NCBI GenBank assembly: GCA_963575745.1
Contig: CAUYUJ010009502.1
Location: 268,269-332,268, forward strand
DNA from: Prorocentrum cordatum
Lineage: Eukaryota; Sar; Dinophyceae; Prorocentrales; Prorocentraceae
Direction: 5' to 3'
DNA length: 64,000 nt
The position numbers were made by a program, and so were the translations under genes. Below are positions 56,894-64,000 of this stretch, piece by piece; within the stretch, counting starts at the first letter, position 1; every line of letters starts with the position of its first letter. Under the pieces are notes generated by a model. That model did not search any database. It had not been told where the DNA came from and saw only the letters and a list, made by a program, of their open reading frames with translations.

Positions 56894-57454
56894 GCTTTTT
56901 ACGTCGGCAGCTGGGCAGAGGGCGACTGCTCCGGCGGAGTGGTAACAGGTAACACGCTGTATGCAAATTAAGGCCGCAACGCACGGAAGGAGGAGGAGGA
57001 GGAGCCCTGGCGCGACGGGAAGACATACGCACACACACACACATGTTTTAGCGTCGCGTTGTGGATGCCATGAAACTGGACACCCTTACAGCCCTATCAT
57101 TGAGTTAATGTGTGTAAAATGCTTGAGACATGCTATGGTCATGTTTTAAACATGGCGTTACATGTTTCAGACATGTTTCGAACATGGTTGGACATCTGGA
57201 AACTACTTGGCAACATGCTTCCTCTTCGTTGATCGTCGTCCAAAAGCGTCGCGGCCACGCGCGCAACAGCGTGGCGGAGCCAGGCAACAGCCGAAGAGTG
57301 GGCGCGGGCGCAGGTCAGCTCAGAGGCACCTAGGCACCAGGGGCATGCTGGGCCAACCCACACTGGACCGCGCAGCACTGGACCGCGCAGCACGACTCCC
57401 GGGAGGCAAACGCGCGGGATTGACGAGGGGGGCCGATCGGGGGAGGGAAGAACC
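56894..57454. other. No gene seen; contains near-palindromic CATGTTT repeats
   Basis: 57139-57186 holds CATGTTTTAAACATG, ACATGTTTCAGACATG and CATGTTTCGAACATG, all close to CATGTTT-N-AAACATG palindromes. The rest is unique and GC-rich, with a (CA)n run at 57030. Confidence 0.45.
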
Positions 57455-57622
57455 ACAAATCCTGGCGCTTGCACTCGCTACGCTCGGCCCTCGGGGGTGA
57501 GGAGGGAGCCTCCCCCACGAGCGGAGGGTGCGGACCCGACCCATCTACCCCGCAGCGCGCGGCCCCTCCGAGGGCAAGCGGCCAGACACCGGTAGGCCCA
57601 GGGGGGAGCACCACCACCCCCC
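57455..57622 (-). repeat. Terminal repeat of a second YR-retroelement family, copy 1
   Basis: About 168 bp starting ACAAATCCTGGCGCTTGCAC and ending GGGGGAGCACCACC. It matches 62270-62433, which follows a YR gene remnant. The flank differs before ACAAAT in the two copies, marking an element end. The same ACAAATCTCGGCGC-like end is found in the B repeats of the intact element. Confidence 0.6.
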
Positions 57623-57795
57623 ACCCCCAGGGCGGGTCGGGCGGGCCAGTGACAGCACGTGGTCACAGTAAACCACCAGAGAAAGCCCCATTGGGCCAGC
57701 GAACGCAGCAGGCCAGTATGGGCCGCAACGAAGCCGCTATGGGCCGAACGAAGCCGCCGAGGGCGGAGGGTCGAAACCCAAGACATGGCACGATG

Positions 57796-57872
57796 TATCC
57801 ATATATATATATATATATATACACTGGAACCATCGCGCGCGCTTCTCGCGCGCTCAAGTTATAGCTAGGCTT
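57796..57872 (+). repeat. (TA)n joined to a conserved CCATCGCGCGCGCT tail, copy 2
   Basis: TATATA, then ACACTGGAACCATCGCGCGC, TTCTCGCGCGCTCAAGTTAT and AGCTAGG. It matches 45756-45825 with an 11-bp CGCGCGCTTCT insertion. 57623-57795 between it and the preceding repeat is unique. Confidence 0.7.
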
Positions 57873-58212
57873 GATAGGCTAACTCAGGTAATATCATTTT
57901 GGTCGCTTCTTGCGCACAGGGACTCCCTTGGAGGCCCTGCGCAAGCCTCGGAATCGTATAGAAGGGGGAGTGCGGAAACGCAGAAATTATTAATCCCACC
58001 AGCCCTTTGGGCGTGAGTGGTTTAGGGAGCTCTCTCTGTTCTCAACCCCCCTTCCCCTTCGGGGAGGGGTTTACCCCTCCCCCTACCCCCTCCCCCTGGA
58101 CCTGGAGAGGTCCTTTCGCGGGTGGTCGGAGGGGTCTTTTTCGACTCCTGGGAGGGCTAAAAAACGACACCCCTCACGAGGATTCTGGCCCCGACGGGGG
58201 GAGGGAGAAAAG
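57873..58212. other. No gene seen
   Basis: Unique sequence ending in a C-rich block (58045-58110). Nothing recognised. Confidence 0.35.
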
Positions 58213-58410
58213 TGCTCCCCTCTTCTTTGAAGCCAAAATCATTGATTTTACTACGGTTTTGGCCCCATTTTGGCCTTCTGAGGGGGCAGCGCTAATTAAA
58301 GCTCCCCTCTTCTTTCAAGCCAAAATCATTGATTTTACTAAGGTTTTGGCCCCATTTTGGCCTTCTGAGGGGGCAGCGCTAATTAAAGCTCCCCTCTTCT
58401 TTGATCGATT
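58213..58410 (+). repeat. 87/88-bp tandem repeat, about 2.3 copies
   Basis: GCTCCCCTCTTCTTT starts at 58213, 58301 and 58388. The units carry GCCAAAATCATTGATTTTAC, GGTTTTGGCCCCATTTTGGC and GGGGGCAGCGCTAATTAAA. The first two copies are nearly identical. Confidence 0.93.
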
Positions 58411-58800
58411 TCCTCCAAGATGGCCCCAAGAAGCGCCCAGGAGGCACCAAGAGGCCCCAAGATGGCCCCAAGAGGCCCCCAGGAGGCCCCCAAGAGGATC
58501 CCAAACGGCCCAAAGAGGCCCCCCCGAGGCACCCAAGACGCCGAAAAGCCCATCAGGACGACCCTCTACTCGCCTGGGCGTCGTTTCTGGACGGGCAGGA
58601 GGAGGGGCCCGAACGACTCACACCAGGACGAGGGGCCCGAACAACTCACACCACGAGAAGCCCGAACGACTCACACCAGGACGAAGAGCCCGAACGACTC
58701 ACACCACGAAGAGCCCGAACGACTCACACCAGGAAGAAGGGCCCGAACGACTCACACCAGGACGAGAAACCCCAACGACTCAAACCACGAGGAGCGCTTT
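58411..58800 (+). repeat. CCCAAGAGGCCCC minisatellite, then 25-28-bp CCCGAACGACTCACACCA repeat
   Basis: 58420-58560 is the CCAAGA family. 58608-58800 has seven units of CCCGAACGACTCACACCAGG with GACGAGGGG or CACGAAGAG linkers. Confidence 0.85.
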
Positions 58801-59092
58801 CTCTCCCTCCTCCTCCGCCTCGTCCTTCTCCCGCTCCCACCACAAGGAGGATGTACAAGGAGGCGGGAGGAAGGAGGAACAGGGGAGATATGCGGGGGCA
58901 GGCGGAAACACGCCTGAAAAACACGACTGTCGGCATGCTTCGCTAGAATTGCTGTTTTGAGATGGGCTGGTGGGGATACGCGAAGCGTGAAGAATTTCCT
59001 TTAGGTATTCAACGATTTGGGGCCCTCAAAAGAGTCCTGGGTTCTGTTTGGAGAGGTGAGGGGGGTCTGAATTGTGGCCTATTTAAATTATC
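58801..59092. other. No gene seen
   Basis: A CTCCTCC tract at 58800-58840, GGAGGC words, then unique sequence containing the GGGGATACGCGAAGCG word. Confidence 0.35.
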
Positions 59093-59800
59093 CCAGTGCG
59101 ACCCTACCTAGGAGTTGGAGCCCCTAGGAAAGCAGCATTAGTAGTAACAGTAAAGCTAAGCTAAAGCTAAGCTGCAGCTAAGCTACAGCTAAGCTAAAGC
59201 TAAGCTAAAGCTAAGCTGAAGCTAAGCTAAGCTAAAGCTAAGCTAAAGCTAAGCTAAAGCTAAGCTAAAGCTAAGATAAAGCTAAGCTAAAGCTAAGCTA
59301 AAGCTAAGCTAGCGCTAAGCTAAAGCTAAGCTAAATATCAGATACAGCTAAGCTAAATATAAGCTTAAGCTAAGCTAAAGCTAAAGATAAAGCTACGATA
59401 AAGCTAAGATAAAGCTAAGCTAAATCTAAGCTAACGCTAAGCTAACGCTAAGCTGAAGCTAAGCTAAAGCTAAGCCAACGCTAAACTAAAGCTAAGCTAA
59501 AGCTAGCTAAAGCTAAGCTAAAGCTAAGCTAAAGCTAAACTGAAGCTAAGCTAAAGTTAAGCTAAAGTTAAGCTAAAGCTAAGCTAAAGCTAAAGCTAAG
59601 CTAAAGCTAAGCTAAAGCTAAGCTAAAGCTAAGCTAAAGCTAAAGCTAAAGCTAAAGCTAAAGCTAAAGCTAAAGCTCCCAGGGGACTGGGGGAACCGCG
59701 GGGCGGGGACCGGGGGAACCGCCAGGGGCGCTTTCCATTGCCCGGCCCCTTTAAGCTAAGAGAGTAAGAACCCTTCTAGGCAGAGCCTAGGTAGGGAAAA
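59093..59800 (+). mobile_element. Element with short inverted ends carrying AAGCTAAGCTA arrays
   Basis: Left end TATCCCAGTGCGACCC with CCCTACCTAGG at 59102-59112; right end CCTAGGTAGGG at 59786-59796 followed by AAAAAA. The interior 59145-59678 is almost purely AAGCTAAGCT/AAGCTA. The pre-end block GGGGGAACCGCGGGGCGG, then GGGGGAACCGCCAGGGGCG and TTGCCCGGCCCCTTTAAGC (59690-59755), matches 30465-30530. The outer sequences match the element at 29146-30581 closely, although the arrays inside differ in sequence and length. Confidence 0.6.
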
Positions 59801-60840
59801 AAGGAACTGTGGGATTTCCATTCTTCCCACTCCTCGGCGCTGTTCGGCGCTGTTTTTTGTTTGTGTCTCGCGGGTTTTGTTAGCCGGGCCTCTCAGGGGT
59901 GTGGGATCTTCCGGACCCCCTGGGGGTTCTGGAGGCCTCCTGGAGGCCTGGAGAGCCGTCGGAAGGGTCTCGGGCTGCGCGGGAACGTGTTGGGCCGTTC
60001 TTTACGTTCTGGGGGCTCCTTGGGGTCGTCTTGTGCTGTCCTTGGGCGTCTTGGGGGCCCCCCGGGAAGCCGGGAGGCGCGATACCGGCCAGATGTCAGG
60101 GGATGTGTGGGATCTCCGAGTAGGAGTCCCACTTTGGAAGAAAAAAAAAAAAACGAATTCTTGGAATCCCCTTTTTTTTCAAAATCCTCGATCTTTGAGG
60201 GCTGGCACCAGGAAAACGTGAGAAGGCGAAAACATTGGAAAATCATTGGAAATCAACGATTTTACCCTGGGCTCTCTCGGGACGGTTCTCGCAGCTCTCT
60301 TGGGCTGCTCTTGGAGCCTCGTCGGGGTTTTCTTGGGTCCTCTCAGGGATGGGGGGTGTGTTTGGGGCCTCTGGGTGGTCCCGGAAGCCTCTCGAAGGTC
60401 TCTGGAAGCCTCCTGCTCCCGCTCTTGGGCCCATCTTGGGCCTGTTCAGGGGTGGTCTGGGGCTGTCCTGGGCGCCTCGTAGGAAGTCTTGGAGCCTTCT
60501 TGGCCCGTCTTGGGGCCGTCCTGAGGGTCTCTTGGGTGGTCTTGGGAGCCTCTTCGGCGCTCTTGGACCATTGGAAGCTCGAAAACGCGAGAAGCCAAAA
60601 AAACATTGAAAAACAAATGAAAATCGACGATTTGGGCCTCTTCGGGCCGTCCCGGGACGCCTCTCGGACCTCTCTTGGGGTCTCTTGGAGGCCACCTGGA
60701 AGCCTCGAGGGCCGTCGGAAGGCTGACTCGGGCTGCTTGGGAGCGTCTTGGACCATCCTTTCGCATTCTGGCGGCTCCTGGGAGGGGTCTTGGGCCCTCC
60801 TGGGGCGCTGTGGAGGCCCCCTGGAAAGGCTGGGTGGGGG
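59801..60840 (-). repeat. CTTGGGGCC minisatellite with AT-rich spacers
   Basis: Short GGGGCCTCTTGG/CTCTCGGG units. AT-rich spacers at 60220-60275 (AAAACATTGGAAAATCATTG, GAAATCAACGATTTTACCC) and 60590-60640 (AAAAACATTGAAAAACAAAT, GAAAATCGACGATTTGGGCC) repeat one another. Same orientation as 46530-48720. Confidence 0.75.
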
Positions 60841-60914
60841 AGCGGTACCGGGAGTCCCCGAGATGTGGCGGGGAGATGTGGGACCCAGGGCCGGGGGGGG
60901 GGCGTTTTTTGTGT

Positions 60915-61267
60915 GAGTGTGTGTATACATACATGCATGCATGCATCCATGCATAGCATAGCATACATACATACATACATACATACAAACAAACAAACAA
61001 ACAAACAAACAAACAAACAAACAAACAAACAAACAAACAAACAAACATACATACATACATACATACATACATACATACATACATACATACATACATGCAT
61101 GCATGCATACATACATACATACATACATACATACATACATACATACATACATACATACATACATACATACATACATACATACATACATACATACATACAT
61201 ACATACATACATACATACATACATACATACATACATGCATGCATGCATGCATACATACATACATACA

Positions 61268-61301
<34 letters not shown>

Positions 61302-62082
61302 CATGCTTACATACATGCATGCATACCTACATTCATTAATTCATACATACAGTCATTCATACATACATGCATACATGCATACATGCATACATGCATGTAT
61401 ACATACGCCCATATACACACACATACATACATACGTACATACATACATACATACATACGTGCATGCATGCATGCATGCATGCATACATGCATGCATACAT
61501 GCATACATGCATGCATGTATACATGCATACACGCATGCATGCATGCATGCATACATACATACATGCGTGTATAACACATATACATACATACATGCATGCA
61601 TGCATCCATACATACATGCATACGCACACATACATACCTATATACATACACACATACATGCCTGCATGCATGCATGCATACATGCATACGTGCATACATG
61701 TATACACGCATACATGCATACCTGCATGCATGCATACATGCACACATCCATGCACTCATACGCACATACACACATACACACATGCATACGTGTATGCATG
61801 CATACATACATCCATACATACATGCATGCGTATATACATACATACATGCATACATACATACATACATACATACATGCATGCATGCATGCATACATACATA
61901 CATACATACATACGTACATACATAAATATACATGCATGCATACACGCACACATACATGCATGCATGCATGCATGCTTGCATGCATGCATATATACATATA
62001 TGCATATACACATACCTTACATTACATTACGTTACATTACACTACGTTACATTACGTTACATTATATTCCATACATTACATA
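60915..62082 (+). repeat. ACAT/GCAT tetranucleotide array with AAAC block and ACATT tail
   Basis: An AAAC block at 60988-61048 is flanked by near-pure ACAT (61048-61290). A mixed ACAT/GCATGC/ACACATACAT zone follows to 62010, then ACATT/ACGTT pentamers to about 62078. The overall composition copies 48750-49985 in another order. Confidence 0.92.
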
Positions 62083-62269
62083 TCGCGCCCCGATACCAGG
62101 CGGAAGATACACGGCACGGCACCACACCGCACGACGCGAGCGAGCGACGGAAGCGGGTCGGCCAGCGCGCGGCCTACCAGCCGAGGGAGGGCGCCCCCGC
62201 GGCCAGCCGCGGGGTCGTTCCCAGCGCTGACCGATCTGTGCAGAGCAGTAACTTCGTCATTCCGACCTC
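62083..62269. other. No gene seen; flank of the second YR element
   Basis: Unique GC-rich sequence immediately beyond the ACAAAT end at 62270. If the element is truncated here it is host DNA; if not, it could be its A2 repeat. I cannot decide. Confidence 0.35.
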
Positions 62270-62433
62270 ACAAATCCTGGCGCTTGCACTCGCCACGCTC
62301 GACCCTGGGGGGGGAGGAGGAAGGCTCCCCCGGGAGCGGAGGGGGCGGACCCGACCTGTCTGCCCCGCAGCGCGCGGCCTCGCCGAGGCCAAGCGGGCAG
62401 ATGCCCGTCGGGCCCGTGGGGGAGCACCACCCA
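62270..62433 (-). repeat. Terminal (B-type) repeat of a second YR retroelement, copy 2
   Basis: 164 bp, the same length as B1/B2 of the intact element, ending on the coding strand in ...CCAGGATTTGT like B1's ...CGAGATTTGT. It begins 115 nt after the YR-remnant stop (110 nt in the intact element). Matches 57455-57622. Confidence 0.6.
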
Positions 62434-62547
62434 CTGCAACGGCGCTCCCGCGGGCCACACCCAGCGCTGCCACCCACAGCCCACGCGCGCTGGGGTGCGC
62501 CCACGCGCGCGCCGTGCAGACACGACCCCCAAATCGCGCGGAGCCGC

Positions 62548-62835
62548 CTAACCATCGACATCGTTGCTGGACGCATCTGCCCAATGGGCCTCGGCGACCA
62601 GGTCGGTGACCAGGCCGCCTTGGCTGCGATATCCTGCGCGTGCCCACGCCTGAAAGCATGAGCGCCACATAAATCGACGCCATGGCGCCCCATTTCGCCG
62701 AACGCCCGGCGCAGGCGAGCTCGCGCTGCGCCCGTGGGCCACGCGACCCAGAGGGGCTGGTGATACGCCACGCCACTCAGCCAGGCCCCGAGAACGGGTA
62801 CGGGGCAGGTGACCGCGAACTCGTCGTACTGGCAC
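62548..62835 (-). pseudogene. Tyrosine recombinase C-terminal remnant
   Basis: Minus frame: LRRAFGEMGRHGVDLCGAHA continuing FRRGHAQDIAAK (62625-62690). HAFR supplies the HxxR box with the canonical His, unlike the Lys in the intact element. The next frame carries LVTDLVAEAHWADASSNDVD and stops at 62548, with the catalytic-Trp region (AHWADAS) recognisable but no Tyr where EYFD stands in the intact copy. So there is one frameshift and the nucleophile is lost. The Arg I region is not recognisable upstream. Confidence 0.6.
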
Positions 62836-63103
62836 CGTCGCGTCAACACCGAGCGGCTCTCGCGAGCCTGTCTCCTGGAGGGGCGCAGCTCAATCTGTTG
62901 ATTCGCCGACGACGAACGCCGAGGGCACGCAAGCCGCGGCCGCGCAATCTGCAACCCCTACCGCGGGCAGGGCTTCCGAAGGAAGCCGAAGGAGGAATGC
63001 GCAAGTCCACGCGTGGATCGACCGTGCCATCCACGTACCTGAACATGGCAGCGGGAGGAGGGAGGCAAGGGCGAGCAGTACCCGCAGCGGTGGGAGTTGA
63101 GTG
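62836..63103. other. No gene seen; may include the eroded N-terminal YR region
   Basis: Minus frames run through it without a convincing recombinase motif. Confidence 0.3.
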
Positions 63104-63134
63104 GACACACACACACACATGCACACACACACAT

Positions 63135-63173
<39 letters not shown>

Positions 63174-63330
63174 GGCAGGCAGACAGACAGGCAGACAGAC
63201 AGACAGACAGACGGACGGACAGACAGACATACCCACAGACAGACAGACAGACATACATACACATACACAGAGATATAAATCTATATACACTTATATATAT
63301 GTATGGAGAGAGAGAGAGAGAGTGGCGGCC
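63104..63330 (+). repeat. (CA)n, (ACAG)n and (GA)n microsatellites
   Basis: 63105-63135 CA, 63135-63255 ACAG/GCAG/ACGG tetramers, 63256-63300 ATACAC/TATATA and 63306-63322 GA. Confidence 0.92.
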
Positions 63331-64000
63331 GCGGCCTCGCGCGCAGCGCCGAGGCGTAGAAAGTCGATTGCAGCGGCCAAACCCCGCGTGCGCAGGCCTC
63401 AGAGGGGCCGCACAATGTGCCATCCACGCACACACACACACACTTTTCGGTCGTTGCGGGCTGGGCCTGGCCGCTCACCGTTCGCTGCGTCGGTCCCGCG
63501 AGCGCGCGCGCGCCGGAGAGAACAGTGGAAGTAGGCCGGGCCCTCACAGGGCAACACACACACACACAAACACGCGCGCGCACTTCAAATTTTGGCGCCG
63601 CGGCTGCGCACGCAGCGACCCAGCAGGGTCAGTCAACCAAGACCACGGGGGAGGTCGCGCCCACACAAACACACACACACACACACACACACGGGCGCAC
63701 TGACACACTTTCTGCTAGCGATGCGAGCAGTGCTACCGATCGCGGGCGGTGGCCTGAGCAAATCCCAGGGAAAGCCGCGGGGGATGCAGACAAAGCCACT
63801 CAGAATGCGTGGGTCCTCGGCGGGTGGCAGTCGGAGTACAAGATCCGCAAAAAGCATGAAAAACCAAACTAATATCCAGCCAGTTGGTTCACAAAGGGTA
63901 AGGGTCACAAGTGCAAACCATCCTGTAGAAGGATGGTAGTGATAGCCTCCAGCTACAGTAATACAGGACTGTGAAGATCACCAGTCTGGTAGATGGAAGC
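63331..64000. other. No gene seen; several (CA)n runs and a terminal hairpin
   Basis: CA runs at 63427-63443, 63552-63570 and 63662-63695, each followed by a GC-rich stretch. A perfect 6-bp-stem hairpin CCATCC-TGTAGAA-GGATGG lies at 63918-63936. The last 100 bp resemble nothing else in the window except for the TCCTGTAGAAGGA word at 50004. Confidence 0.4.

Noticed and set aside
63918-63936. Hairpin CCATCC-loop-GGATGG as a regulatory RNA
   Set aside because: A 6-bp stem is common by chance, and the window ends too soon to see context.

Overview
The window is repeat-dominated, GC-rich eukaryotic nuclear DNA in which I find no intact host gene. The best guess for the source is a dinoflagellate. 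The reverse transcriptase, Gag-like protein and LINE C-termini here have the sequence character of mobile elements that are abundant in dinoflagellate genomes, and the mix of micro- and minisatellites fits. This is inferred from remembered family character. No spliced leader, rRNA, tRNA or conserved host gene is present to confirm it.

The centrepiece is a 7,049-bp tyrosine-recombinase (YR) retrotransposon at 10851-17899, read on the minus strand. It has split direct repeats in the order A1 (17611-17899), ORFs, B1 (11409-11572), A2 (11121-11409), B2 (10851-11014). It carries a Gag-like ORF, a reverse transcriptase/RNase H ORF in the same frame separated from Gag by one UGA, and a frameshifted YR gene. 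A second, more eroded YR retroelement lies at 62270-62835 on the minus strand: the end of a YR gene followed by a 164-bp terminal repeat. Another copy of that repeat is at 57455-57622.

Layout: 1-9177 holds a 90-bp minisatellite, three diverged copies of a dispersed repeat, a 2.7-kb GGTCGG-rich array and CAA/CAG tracts. 9178-10850, 21474-22900 and 27485-29145 are three copies of a composite cassette (CAA tract, about 230-bp core, ACG tract, 21/42-bp minisatellite, AGTCTC minisatellite), with partial copies at 7301, 23090 and 30830. The YR element sits inside the AGTCTC minisatellite of the first cassette. 18241-21235 is a 102-bp minisatellite and 24486-27140 a 63/126-bp one. 29146-30581 and 59093-59800 are two elements bounded by CCCTACCTAGG/CCTAGGTAGGG inverted ends and filled with CTATG or AAGCT arrays. 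31318-31710, 34975-35453 and 40654-42683 are LINE remnants. 33-48 kb carries CCAAGA-type minisatellites, inverted arrays and trinucleotide tracts. 48.7-51.1 kb and 60.9-62.1 kb are large ACAT/CA arrays. 51.2-56.2 kb is GC-rich and includes an unrecognised, interrupted minus-strand open frame.

The only functional set of genes is that of the retrotransposon: a Gag-like RNA-binding protein, RT/RNase H for copying, and a tyrosine recombinase for inserting a circular intermediate. The frameshift in YR and altered RNase H positions suggest that this copy is no longer autonomous.
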